Positions 15,369-23,615 of a DNA stretch of 28,577 bases are shown piece after piece (position 1 is the first letter of the stretch; every line of letters starts with the position of its first letter). The notes beneath the pieces are model-generated. The model ran no database searches, was not told the DNA's origin, and saw nothing but the letters and a program-made list of their open reading frames with translations. Both the position numbers and the translations under genes were made by a program. The stretch spans positions 1 through 28,577 of the forward strand of contig CAZBQC010000006.1 of NCBI GenBank assembly GCA_964494015.1. The letters run 5' to 3'. The stretch comes from CAZBQC01 sp964494015. Its GTDB lineage: Bacteria; Bacillota_I; Bacilli_A; RF39; UBA660.

Positions 15369-15491
15369 ATGAAAAGAACATATCAACCAAATAATCGTAA
15401 AAAAGCTAAGAAACATGGTTTTTTTGCTAGATGTAAAACGGCTATTTTAAATAAACGTAGAAAAAAAGGTCGTAAGAAGATAATTCATTAA
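15369..15491 (+). CDS. rpmH: Large ribosomal subunit protein bL34, short form
   Basis: Small basic protein of the 50S subunit. It begins MKRTYQPNNRKKAKKHGFFAR and ends RRKKGRKKIIH, the family signature. It has 40 residues instead of the usual 44: the four missing residues fall in the loop between HGF-R and the C-terminal basic helix (S-KNGR in B. subtilis). A longer in-frame reading from 15201 is rejected. The ATG at 15369 is preceded by GGAGGTGG, and the consensus promoter lies inside that extension. It is followed by a hairpin, then rnpA, the standard pair. Confidence 0.93.
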   Translation: MKRTYQPNNRKKAKKHGFFARCKTAILNKRRKKGRKKIIH

Positions 15492-15495
15492 GAAA

Positions 15496-15518
15496 TCACT
15501 TTTTAAAGTGACTTTTTT
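15496..15518 (+). terminator. Terminator/attenuator between rpmH and rnpA
   Basis: TCACTT, loop TTTA, AAGTGA, then C and six T. Partial termination would keep rpmH expression above rnpA. Confidence 0.7.
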
Positions 15519-15535
15519 GTTATGAGGTATTAAAG

Positions 15536-15874
15536 ATGAAAAAAATAAATATTGTGAAAGAAAACAGGGATTTTCAGAGAATAATAAGTGAGAACAGAGT
15601 ATTTAAAAATAAAGATTTTGTTATCTATGCAAGTAGAAACGATCTTTTAACATATCGCTTTGGAATATCAGTTGGTAAAAAGATTGGAACGGCTGTTTTA
15701 CGCAATAAACTTAAAAGACAAATTAGAAGTATTGTCGATCGAAATAAAAAAATATATGAAAATAATTGGGATTGTATTATAATAGTTAGGAAGAGATGTT
15801 TAGATTTAACATTCGCAGAAATGGAAAAAAGTTTTTGTAGTTTAATTGATAATATCAAGAAATCTTCTAAATGA
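15536..15874 (+). CDS. rnpA: Ribonuclease P protein component
   Basis: Protein subunit that helps the RNase P RNA bind and cleave the 5' leader of pre-tRNA. The 112-residue length is normal. It has the RNase P signature GISVGKKIGTAVLRNKLKRQIR (about 43-64) and the N-terminal KENRDFQRII. The start ATG follows TGAGG. Its stop overlaps an in-frame ATG of the yidC reading frame, so the two are translated together. Confidence 0.95.
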   Translation: MKKINIVKENRDFQRIISENRVFKNKDFVIYASRNDLLTYRFGISVGKKIGTAVLRNKLKRQIRSIVDRNKKIYENNWDCIIIVRKRCLDLTFAEMEKSFCSLIDNIKKSSK

Positions 15875-15888
15875 AAGGACAAATTAAA

Positions 15889-16830
15889 ATGAAAAAAAGT
15901 AAAAACTTTAAAATAATCTTTGTTTTACTACTTTTACTAATCTCGTTATCAGGATGTACTAAAACTCTAAAAGATAGCAAAACAAAGAAACCTGTTACTA
16001 ATCCTAGTAATAGTCAGAGTTTAACCGAGAATGTCTTGTGCCAACCGACAGATAAAAAAGCCCTTGAACTATATGCAAATTATAAAGTAGATATCTCTAA
16101 ATTGCCAAAGTGTGAGAATTTCAAAATAAATTCAGGTGGTTACGAGGGATTGTGGACAAGCATTTTTGTTAAACCCCTAGCCTACGTTATTATTTTTATT
16201 GGTAAAAATATTAAGAGTTATGGTTTAGGTTTAATAATAACCAGTATCCTAATCCGATTGATTGCCTACCCTATTACTAAAAAAGCCGCTATTCAATCAG
16301 AGTTAATAAAAAAAGCTAAACCAGACATTGATCGAATTGAAACCAAGTATAAAGGTTCTAACGATCAAGATGCCATGATGAAAAAAAGTCAAGAAACAAT
16401 GATGATCTACAAAAAATATGGTATTAATCCCCTATCCGGCTGTATCTTTGCCTTTCTTCAATTACCATTGTTTATTGCTTTCTTAGAAGCCATAAATCGT
16501 GTTCCGGCTATTTTCGAAAGTAGTTTTTTAGGTTTTCAATTAGGAACAAATCCTTCAGTAGGTTTATCAAAAGGCAATTATTTTTATCTAATTTTAATCA
16601 TTATAGTAGCTGTAACTACCTACTACTCCTTCAAAGCAAACAGTAAAGATGCACCTAGCGGTCAATTAAAACAAACAAATATGATGATGAATATTTTCCT
16701 AGTAATGATTACAGTTATGTCGATCTTTATGAATAGTGGTCTTGGAATTTATTGGATTACTACTAACCTATTTACTATTATTCAAAACATAATTGTGAAA
16801 AGGAGTAAAATTATAAATGAAAAAGTATAA
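15889..16830 (+). CDS. yidC: Membrane protein insertase YidC (lipoprotein form)
   Basis: Inserts proteins into the cytoplasmic membrane, alone or with SecYEG. From the ATG at 15889 (AAAGGA upstream) it has 313 residues. An earlier ATG at 15871 lacks a ribosome site. The N-terminus is a lipoprotein signal ending in lipobox LSGC with Cys23. Five hydrophobic segments follow (about 91-108, 111-129, 185-202, 231-248, 267-303 containing the last one or two). The essential groove arginine is in ITSILIRLIAYP (Arg123), and the cytoplasmic hairpin between the second and third segments is charged. This is the SpoIIIJ/YidC1 type typical of Bacillota. It overlaps jag by 14 nt. Confidence 0.94.
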   Translation: MKKSKNFKIIFVLLLLLISLSGCTKTLKDSKTKKPVTNPSNSQSLTENVLCQPTDKKALELYANYKVDISKLPKCENFKINSGGYEGLWTSIFVKPLAYVIIFIGKNIKSYGLGLIITSILIRLIAYPITKKAAIQSELIKKAKPDIDRIETKYKGSNDQDAMMKKSQETMMIYKKYGINPLSGCIFAFLQLPLFIAFLEAINRVPAIFESSFLGFQLGTNPSVGLSKGNYFYLILIIIVAVTTYYSFKANSKDAPSGQLKQTNMMMNIFLVMITVMSIFMNSGLGIYWITTNLFTIIQNIIVKRSKIINEKV

Positions 16831-17434
16831 TTACCAAGCTAAAAACTTTGAAGACGCCAAAAATGTTGCCATGAGTGAATTAATGGAACAAAGCGAAAAC
16901 TTATATATTAAGGAATTAGAAACAAAAACTGGTCTTTTCAGTAAAAAAGTGATTATTGAGGTTATCAAAAAAGAAGATGTTATTGAATATATCAAGGAAT
17001 TGTTAAAAGATTTAATAAAAAGTATGGGATTAGATATTAATCTAGAAGTAAAAAAACGCGATGATAATATTAATATTACAGTTTATTCTGACAATAATTC
17101 AATCTTAATCGGCAAAAATGGACGAACAATCGATGCTTTAAGTACCGTCGTTAAACAAGCAGTATATAAAGAAATAGGTGATTATTTCAATTTTACCTTA
17201 GACGTTGGAGAATACAAAGTAAAGCAGCAGCAAAGATTAGAAAGTTTAGCTAAAAACATTGCCCGTGAAGTAGGGTACTCTAAAGTAGAGGCTAAACTTG
17301 AACCGATGAATTCTTATGAAAGAAGAATAATTCATAGTATTCTTACTAATAATAAAAGAGTCTACACCGAAAGTGCTGGCGAAGAACCAAATCGATATGT
17401 TATTATAAAGCCAAGAACAGAAGAAGAAGAATAA
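16817..17434 (+). CDS. jag: Jag/KhpB RNA-binding protein
   Basis: RNA-binding protein (also called KhpB or EloR) that works with KhpA in control of cell elongation and cell-wall growth. It has 205 residues in three parts: Jag-N domain (1-50), KH domain with the GKNG loop at 99-102, and R3H domain with Arg169 and His173 in YERRIIH. The conserved placement directly after yidC, here overlapping by 14 nt, supports the call. The C-terminus ends TEEEE, and the DNA encoding it forms one arm of a possible terminator. Confidence 0.93.
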   Translation: MKKYNYQAKNFEDAKNVAMSELMEQSENLYIKELETKTGLFSKKVIIEVIKKEDVIEYIKELLKDLIKSMGLDINLEVKKRDDNINITVYSDNNSILIGKNGRTIDALSTVVKQAVYKEIGDYFNFTLDVGEYKVKQQQRLESLAKNIAREVGYSKVEAKLEPMNSYERRIIHSILTNNKRVYTESAGEEPNRYVIIKPRTEEEE

Positions 17435-17458
17435 AGCTATACTTTTTTCTTCTTTTTT
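17419..17458 (+). terminator. Possible terminator of rpmH-rnpA-yidC-jag
   Basis: AAGAAGAA in the last codons of jag can pair with TTCTTCTT, followed by a T-run. The stem is weak (AT-rich) but correctly placed. Confidence 0.4.
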
Positions 17459-17466
17459 GTTATAAT
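17458..17466 (+). promoter_or_regulatory. Possible extended -10 promoter of mnmE
   Basis: TGT-TATAAT is an extended -10 element with no good -35. Transcription would begin just before the mnmE ribosome site, leaving a very short leader. Confidence 0.4.
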
Positions 17467-17487
17467 CTACGGCAGGAAGTGATTACT

Positions 17488-18843
17488 ATGTCAGATACAA
17501 TTTGTGCGATATCAACCTCTCTAGGAGTAGGAGCAATTTCAATTATCAGAATCAGCGGTCCACAATCTATAAATATAGTAAATAAAATCTATCATGGTAA
17601 AAATTTAACTAAAGTTAATTCACATACCATCAATTATGGCCACATTTATAATGATAAAGAACTGATTGACGAAGTTTTAGTAAGTGTTATGAAAAAACCA
17701 AAGACCTTTACTAGGGAAGACTTAGTCGAAATTAATTGCCACGGTGGAATTGTTACCACCAAAAAAATCTTAGAATTATTACTAAAAAATGGTGCTCGAT
17801 TAGCTGAGCCAGGGGAATTTACAAAAAGAGCTTTCTTAAATGGACGAATTGACCTGATTGAAGCTGAAGCGGTCATGGATTTAATCAATACTAAAACAGA
17901 AAAAGCAGCCAAAATCGCCCTTAATCAATTACAGGGCGAAAGTAGTAGGCTTGTTAGAGATTTAAGGCGAGAAATCCTAGAACTCTTGGCTAATATCGAA
18001 GTAAATATCGATTATCCAGAATATGAAGATATTGAAGAGGTTACAGATCAACATTTAAAACAGTTTTTACCTCAATTTCGTCAAAAATTAGAGAATATTG
18101 TCTATAATTATGAAAACTCTAAATTGATTAAAGAGGGGATAAAAACCGTTATTATAGGTCGACCAAACGTTGGAAAGAGTAGTATCTTAAATAGTTTACT
18201 TGACGAAGATAAAGCCATTGTTACCGACATTCCAGGAACAACGAGAGATCTTGTCGAAGGCAATATTATGATCGACGGCATTCCTCTAAATATAGTTGAT
18301 ACAGCAGGGATTAGAAACGCTAAAAATGATATAGAAAAGATTGGTATTGAAAAAAGTTTGAAAGAAATAAATAATGCTGATCTGGTCTTAGTTATTTTAG
18401 CTCATGATGAGAATCTAACTAAGGAAGATGAAGAACTAATCAAAAAAGTAGGTTCAAAAAAACATATTATCGTTATTAATAAGAATGATTTAAATAAAAA
18501 AATTAATCTTGAAAGAATCGATCAACAAAACCTTGTTTTGGTAAGTACTAAAACCAAAAATGGCCTTGATCCATTAAAAGCTAAGATTAGAGAAATGTTT
18601 AATCTTGGTGAATTAGAACAGGCTGATTATACTTATTTGAGTAATGCTAGACAAATTGCTTTAATAAAAACCAGTTTACAAATTGTAAACGATATAGAAG
18701 CAGGATTAAAACAAAAGTTACCGGTTGACCTTCTGGAAATCGATTTAAAAAAGATCTGGCAACAATTAGGTGAAATAATTGGTGAGACTTATACGGATGA
18801 ATTATTAGATCAGTTATTTAGTCAGTTTTGCTTAGGCAAATAA
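17488..18843 (+). CDS. mnmE: tRNA modification GTPase MnmE
   Basis: With MnmG it modifies the wobble uridine of certain tRNAs (5-carboxymethylaminomethyl-uridine) using GTP, tetrahydrofolate and FAD. It has 451 residues from the ATG at 17488; a GTG three codons earlier lies inside the AGGAAG ribosome site, so it is rejected. N-terminal folate-binding domain 1-120 (IRISGP, EINCHGG, NGRIDLIEAEAVMDLI), then helical domain. G domain: GRPNVGKSS (224-232), TT at 251-252, DTAG (271-274), NKND (331-334). The C-terminal catalytic Cys motif is CLGK (448-451). MnmG follows 21 bp later. Confidence 0.96.
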   Translation: MSDTICAISTSLGVGAISIIRISGPQSINIVNKIYHGKNLTKVNSHTINYGHIYNDKELIDEVLVSVMKKPKTFTREDLVEINCHGGIVTTKKILELLLKNGARLAEPGEFTKRAFLNGRIDLIEAEAVMDLINTKTEKAAKIALNQLQGESSRLVRDLRREILELLANIEVNIDYPEYEDIEEVTDQHLKQFLPQFRQKLENIVYNYENSKLIKEGIKTVIIGRPNVGKSSILNSLLDEDKAIVTDIPGTTRDLVEGNIMIDGIPLNIVDTAGIRNAKNDIEKIGIEKSLKEINNADLVLVILAHDENLTKEDEELIKKVGSKKHIIVINKNDLNKKINLERIDQQNLVLVSTKTKNGLDPLKAKIREMFNLGELEQADYTYLSNARQIALIKTSLQIVNDIEAGLKQKLPVDLLEIDLKKIWQQLGEIIGETYTDELLDQLFSQFCLGK

Positions 18844-18864
18844 AAAAGAATTTGGAAGTGATAA

Positions 18865-20727
18865 ATGATGAAATACGAGGTTATTGTCGTAGGAGGAGGT
18901 CACGCTGGTTGCGAGGCTTCTTTAGCCTGTGCACGTTTAGGGCATCAAACACTTCTTATTACTGGTAATATCAATAATATTGCCGATATGGCATGTAACC
19001 CTTCAATTGGTGGTCCAGCTAAAGGTGTCGTCGTAAGAGAAATCTCGGCTTTGGGTGGAGAAATGGCTGATAATACCGATAAAAGTCTTTTACAAATGAA
19101 GATGTTAAATTTCAAAAAGGGACCAGCCGTCAGATCGTTACGAGCTCAGGTTGATAAAATCACTTATCCTAAAGAAATGTTAAAAACTTTAAAAAAAGAA
19201 AAGAATCTAACGATTAAAGAAGAAATAGTTGAAGATTTGATCGTCGAGAATAAACAAATCAAGGGAGTAATTTTAGAAAGTAAAGAAGAAGTTCCATGTA
19301 AAATAGTAATATTGACGACCGGAACTTATTTAAGAGCTGTTGTTTTGGTAGGAAGCAGCAAAACAGTCAGTGGTCCACACGGTGAAAAACCAGCTCAAAA
19401 TTTAAGTGGTAATTTAAAGAATTTGGGTTTTACCATTCAACGTTTAAAAACTGGAACACCACCTCGAATTGAAAGAAGCAGTATTGATTTTTCGAAGGTT
19501 AGAGTCGAAAAAGGGGGCCACAAACTTCATACTTTTTCTTTTGACAATTCACCAAAATATAAAATAAAAGATCAAATGCCTTGCTATTTAACTTATACAA
19601 ACGAAAAGACCCATCAAATAATTCGTGATAATTTAAAAAAATCGAGTATGTACGGTGGTTTCGTCGAAGGAATCGGTCCAAGGTATTGCCCATCGATCGA
19701 AGATAAAGTAGTTAAGTTTAGTGATAAAGAACGTCATCAATTGTTTTTAGAACCAGAGAGTAAATACTATGATGATATATACTTACAAGGATTTTCGACT
19801 AGTATGCCCCATGATATTCAAGAAAGAATGGTTCATAGTCTAAAAGGGTTAGAACAAGCAGTTATCAAAAAATATGCTTATGCTATCGAATATGATGCCA
19901 TCGACCCACTAGAGCTAAAACCTTCACTAGAAACTAAGATCATCGAAAACTTGTTTACAGCCGGACAAATTAATGGCACTAGCGGTTATGAAGAAGCAGC
20001 AGGGCAGGGGTTAATAGCTGGTATCAATGCTTCATTAAAATTAAAGCACAAAAAACCATTGATTTTAAAAAGAAATGAAGCATATATCGGTGTTTTAATT
20101 GACGACTTGGTAACAAAAGGAACTAAAGAACCATATCGTCTGTTAACATCGAGAGCAGAGTATCGATTGCTATTAAGAAACGATAATGCTCATCTAAGAC
20201 TAAGAAAATATGGATTTAAAGTGGGATTAATTAATAAAAATAAATACCAAGAATTTCAAGATGACCAACAACAAATTAAATCTTTGATTAATTACCTAAA
20301 AAAGCATAAAGTGACGACCAAAGATAATGATTTATTGAAAAAAATTAAAACCAATCAAATCAAGGATGGCATTACTTTATATAACCTTTTAAAAAGACCA
20401 GAAGTAACGATCAATAATCTTATTAAAATTGATAAAGTTGCTAAGAATTATTCAAAAGATATTTTTGAAGAAGTTGAATTATCGATCAAATATGAGGGTT
20501 ATATTAAAAAATCAGAAAAAGAAGCTGCACTTTTACTAAAGCAAGAAAATATTATTATCCCAGAGAATTTAGATTATTCACAAATTCATAATTTAGCTAG
20601 TGAAGCCCGCCAAAAGCTAAATAACATCCGTCCTTTGACTTTAGCACAAGCTTCAAGAATTAGTGGTGTTAATCCATCTGATATTGCTATTTTAAATGTT
20701 TATTTAAAAAGGAAAAGATATGAATAA
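18865..20727 (+). CDS. mnmG: tRNA uridine modification enzyme MnmG (GidA)
   Basis: FAD-dependent partner of MnmE. It has 620 residues, close to the usual 620-630. The FAD-binding GGGHAGCEA is at 10-18, the conserved CNPSIGGPAKG at 44-54, GTPPRI in the middle, and AGQINGTSGYEEAAGQGL near 366-383. The C-terminal helical MnmE-binding domain is present. Two adjacent ATG codons (18865, 18868) follow GGAAGTG; spacing slightly favours the second, changing length by one residue. It overlaps rsmG by 8 nt. Confidence 0.96.
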   Translation: MMKYEVIVVGGGHAGCEASLACARLGHQTLLITGNINNIADMACNPSIGGPAKGVVVREISALGGEMADNTDKSLLQMKMLNFKKGPAVRSLRAQVDKITYPKEMLKTLKKEKNLTIKEEIVEDLIVENKQIKGVILESKEEVPCKIVILTTGTYLRAVVLVGSSKTVSGPHGEKPAQNLSGNLKNLGFTIQRLKTGTPPRIERSSIDFSKVRVEKGGHKLHTFSFDNSPKYKIKDQMPCYLTYTNEKTHQIIRDNLKKSSMYGGFVEGIGPRYCPSIEDKVVKFSDKERHQLFLEPESKYYDDIYLQGFSTSMPHDIQERMVHSLKGLEQAVIKKYAYAIEYDAIDPLELKPSLETKIIENLFTAGQINGTSGYEEAAGQGLIAGINASLKLKHKKPLILKRNEAYIGVLIDDLVTKGTKEPYRLLTSRAEYRLLLRNDNAHLRLRKYGFKVGLINKNKYQEFQDDQQQIKSLINYLKKHKVTTKDNDLLKKIKTNQIKDGITLYNLLKRPEVTINNLIKIDKVAKNYSKDIFEEVELSIKYEGYIKKSEKEAALLLKQENIIIPENLDYSQIHNLASEARQKLNNIRPLTLAQASRISGVNPSDIAILNVYLKRKRYE

Positions 20728-21430
20728 AGAAGAGTTTATTATTGAATTAAAAAAGTTAAGTATCAACATTAATGAAGAGCAAATGATGCTCTTAGATAAG
20801 TATTACCAAATATTAATCGACTACAATCAAAAAGTAAATTTGACTAGCATAACTTCTCAGGAAGATGTCTATTTAAAACATTTTTACGATAGTTTAACGA
20901 TTGTTAAAGCCATTGATTTAAAAGAAAAGCTAAAGATTTGCGATATCGGTTCGGGCGCCGGTTTTCCCGGTTTAGTGTTAAAGATTCTTTTTCCTAATTT
21001 AGATGTGGTTTTAATCGACTCTCTAAATAAACGAGTCGAGTTTCTTAATCTCGTTATTGATGAATTAAATCTTAAAAACATTGTTGCTATTCACGTAAGG
21101 GGAGAAGATTATGCCAAAATCCATCGTGAAGAATTTGATTTAGTAGTTTCTCGTGCTGTGGCTAAATTAGAAGTTTTAGCTGAAATATGTCTTCCTTTAG
21201 TTAAAGTACATGGTTACTTTCTTGCAATGAAAGCCAATATTGACGATGAACTTCAAAATAGTAAATTAATTATTAGTAAACTGTCTGCCAAGGTTGAGAA
21301 AGCAATTTCTTTTGATTTATCAAAGTCTGGGGGTCATCGAACTTTAATCCTTTGTCAAAAAGGGAAACCGACAAATTCTATTTACCCAAGAGATTTTAGA
21401 ATCATAAAAAAAACATTGAAAAATAAATAA
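20720..21430 (+). CDS. rsmG: 16S rRNA (guanine-N7) methyltransferase RsmG (GidB)
   Basis: Methylates N7 of 16S rRNA G527 with S-adenosylmethionine; loss gives low-level streptomycin resistance in other species. It has 236 residues. The N-terminal YNQKVNLTSI is at 35-44, the SAM-binding loop DIGSGAGFPG at 75-84, and VVSRAVAKLEVL in the middle. The usual terminal YPR motif appears as IYPRDF. It overlaps mnmG by 8 nt, the canonical neighbour. Confidence 0.95.
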   Translation: MNKEEFIIELKKLSININEEQMMLLDKYYQILIDYNQKVNLTSITSQEDVYLKHFYDSLTIVKAIDLKEKLKICDIGSGAGFPGLVLKILFPNLDVVLIDSLNKRVEFLNLVIDELNLKNIVAIHVRGEDYAKIHREEFDLVVSRAVAKLEVLAEICLPLVKVHGYFLAMKANIDDELQNSKLIISKLSAKVEKAISFDLSKSGGHRTLILCQKGKPTNSIYPRDFRIIKKTLKNK

Positions 21431-21443
21431 TAAATGCTATAAT
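21416..21443 (+). promoter_or_regulatory. Promoter of noc
   Basis: TTGAAA (21416-21421), 16-nt spacer, and extended -10 TGC-TATAAT (21435-21443). It overlaps the end of rsmG, so noc has its own promoter. Confidence 0.7.
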
Positions 21444-21484
21444 GTTAATATAGGGGATTTTTAAAAAGAATAAGTGAGGTTAAA

Positions 21485-22726
21485 ATGGACAGTGTGAAAG
21501 AAATCGCTTACCTACCTTTAGATGATGTTATTCCAAATCGCTTTCAACCACGAGAAATTTTTGATGAGGAAGCTCTAAGAGAATTATCAGCATCAATTAA
21601 AGAACATGGAGTAATTCAACCAATTATCGTTAGACAGATTGATAATAAATATGAAATTATTGCTGGTGAACGAAGATATAAAGCCGCTTCTTTAGCAGGA
21701 TTGACAACCATTCCAGCCATTGTCAGAAATTTAGATGATAAAGAGAGTTCTAAAGTAGCTTTAATTGAAAATCTGCAGAGAAGGGATTTAAATCCTCTTG
21801 AGGAAGCAAGAACCTATGAAAAGATTCAGGCTCTAGATCCCAATCTTACTCAGGATGCTATGGCCAAAAGCATGGGTAAAAGTCAGGCTGTTATTGCTAA
21901 CAAACTGCGACTTTTATCCTTACCAGAAGAAGTGCAGGAAGCTATTTTAAAAGATCAAATATCGGAGCGACACGCCAGAAGCTTGTTGACTTTAAAAGAT
22001 AATCGATCACAAATAGAAATGTTAAATAAAATTCGTAATGAAAGACTGACGGTAAGAGAATTAGATGTTGAAATAAAAAAAGTATTAGGAAGAGAAGTTG
22101 ATTCAAATTCTGAATTAGAAACAATTCTCGATAAACAGGTTGTTTCCGATAGTCGATCACTTGCCGAGATGCTTGAAGGAAATAAAAGTGCTTCCACGCA
22201 AGTGGATATCGATGGAATTAATGATTCGGCTAATAACGACTTTCTTTCACCTCGCTACCAAGCTATTGAGAGAAATCAAAATAAAGAATTAAAACTTGAT
22301 ACTTTTGATGAAGATGATGATGAAGAGGAAATAGAAATACCATCAACTCCTCAAAAGGAAATACTGCCTCTTAAGAAAGAACCACTGGATAAAGAGAAAG
22401 AGGAGGAAGATGAATTATTGCTGGAAGATGAAGAAAACAATTTACCTAAGTTAAATGAAAACTTAAATACCATCGATGAATTATTGAATCCTCCAGTTGT
22501 CGAAGCCCAAAAAGTTGAAGAATTGGAAGAAAACAATTCGAACAGTTATATCCAAGAAAGACCTCGGTATAGAGGATTCAAAGGACTTATCGATATCATT
22601 AGGAACACCGTTTCCTCAATGAAAGATTCAGGATACATTGTTGAAACAGAAGAGATAGACTTTGATGAAAACTATCAAATAATTATTAAGGTCGATAAAA
22701 AAAGCATTAAAAAAACCGAAATCTAA
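21485..22726 (+). CDS. noc: Nucleoid occlusion protein Noc, atypical termini
   Basis: ParB-family CTP-dependent DNA clamp that binds Noc sites and blocks division over the chromosome. It has the CTP-box GERRYKAA (61-68), ENLQRRDLNPLEEA (95-108), and HTH GKSQAVIANKLRLLSLPEEV (131-150). Specificity residues (Caulobacter ParB 173/179/184/201) are Gln134, Lys140, Ser145 and Arg162: Noc-like at three of four. Odd points: only about 9 residues precede the ParB core, so the amphipathic membrane-targeting helix of B. subtilis Noc is missing. No upstream start exists, since an in-frame TAG lies just above. An acidic linker spans about 240-350 (runs of D and E). The C-terminal domain (about 361-405, FKGLIDIIRNTVSSMKDSGY) resembles the Noc dimerisation domain. 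The total of 413 residues is far above the usual about 280. The ATG follows GTGAGG. Confidence 0.88.
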   Translation: MDSVKEIAYLPLDDVIPNRFQPREIFDEEALRELSASIKEHGVIQPIIVRQIDNKYEIIAGERRYKAASLAGLTTIPAIVRNLDDKESSKVALIENLQRRDLNPLEEARTYEKIQALDPNLTQDAMAKSMGKSQAVIANKLRLLSLPEEVQEAILKDQISERHARSLLTLKDNRSQIEMLNKIRNERLTVRELDVEIKKVLGREVDSNSELETILDKQVVSDSRSLAEMLEGNKSASTQVDIDGINDSANNDFLSPRYQAIERNQNKELKLDTFDEDDDEEEIEIPSTPQKEILPLKKEPLDKEKEEEDELLLEDEENNLPKLNENLNTIDELLNPPVVEAQKVEELEENNSNSYIQERPRYRGFKGLIDIIRNTVSSMKDSGYIVETEEIDFDENYQIIIKVDKKSIKKTEI

Positions 22727-22760
22727 AAAGATAATAAAACATTATAATTATTATCTTTTT
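22726..22760 (+). terminator. Terminator of noc
   Basis: A perfect 12-bp stem (AAAAGATAATAA with TTATTATCTTTT) around a 10-nt loop, ending in T. It separates noc from parA. Confidence 0.75.
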
Positions 22761-22763
22761 CTA

Positions 22764-22792
22764 TTTCAATTATTAATAATTTTTGTTAGAAT
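22764..22792 (+). promoter_or_regulatory. Promoter of parA-parB
   Basis: TTTCAA (22764-22769), 17 nt, TAGAAT (22787-22792) with TG at -15 (extended -10). The -35 is weak. Confidence 0.5.
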
Positions 22793-22826
22793 AGTAATGA
22801 AAGATTATCTAGAAGAGGGTGCTTAA

Positions 22827-23615
22827 ATGGGAAAAATAATTTCGTTGGTCAATCAAAAAGGCGGAGTAGGCAAGACGACAACCAGTATTAATTTGTCGGC
22901 TTCTTTAGCTATCTATGGAAAAAGAGTTTTGTTAGTTGACTTAGATCCACAGGGAAATACGACCACTGGGATTGGTGTCAATAAAGGAGACATTACCAAA
23001 AGTGCCTATGAAATGCTCATCAATGAAGCAACAATTGAAGAGACGATTATTAAAACTAATTATAAAAATTTAGATTTGCTTCCTGCTACCATTAAGTTAG
23101 CTGGAATCGACATTGAATTAATCAAAAAGAGTACTAGTGAATCATCTTTTGCCAAAAGTGATCAATTAAAAAGGCATTTAGATAAAGTAAAAGATCGATA
23201 CGATTATCTTATCATCGATTGTCCTCCATCACTAGGATTAATTACCACTAATGCCCTAACAGCCTCTGATTCGGTAATTATTCCTGTTCAATGTGAATTT
23301 TTTGCTCTAGAAGGAATAACGCAATTACTAAATACGATCATGTTAGCACAAAAAACTTTGAATCCCAATTTAGACTTAGAGGGTGTTTTATTGACGATGT
23401 TTGATTCAAAGACGATTTTAAGTCTAGAGGTTATTGAGGAAATAAGGAGTTACTTTAAAGACAAAGTTTATAATACGTTAATTCCAAGACTGATAAGACT
23501 TGCTGAATCTCCTAGTCACGGAAAGCCAATCATTGCCTATGATCCTAAAAGTAAAGGATCAACGGCTTATTTAAATTTAGCGAAGGAAGTGATCGAACGC
23601 AATGGAAACAAATAG
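22827..23615 (+). CDS. parA: Chromosome partitioning ATPase ParA (Soj)
   Basis: Deviant Walker ATPase that binds DNA non-specifically as a dimer, is stimulated by ParB, and in Bacilli also regulates DnaA. It has 262 residues. The deviant Walker A KGGVGKTT is at 11-18, with the signature lysine Lys11. The Walker A' is VDLDPQGN (37-44), the Walker B IIDCPPSLG (about 128-136). The C-terminal RLAESPSHGKPIIAYDPKSKGS matches the conserved RL-E-PS-GKPI segment. The ATG follows AGAGGGTG. Its stop overlaps parB by 14 nt, so translation is coupled. Confidence 0.96.
   Translation: MGKIISLVNQKGGVGKTTTSINLSASLAIYGKRVLLVDLDPQGNTTTGIGVNKGDITKSAYEMLINEATIEETIIKTNYKNLDLLPATIKLAGIDIELIKKSTSESSFAKSDQLKRHLDKVKDRYDYLIIDCPPSLGLITTNALTASDSVIIPVQCEFFALEGITQLLNTIMLAQKTLNPNLDLEGVLLTMFDSKTILSLEVIEEIRSYFKDKVYNTLIPRLIRLAESPSHGKPIIAYDPKSKGSTAYLNLAKEVIERNGNK

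Noticed and set aside
20957..20970. Partial Noc-site-like TTTTCCCGGTTTAG in rsmG
   Set aside because: Only one half matches the palindrome; it encodes the conserved GAGFPG loop.
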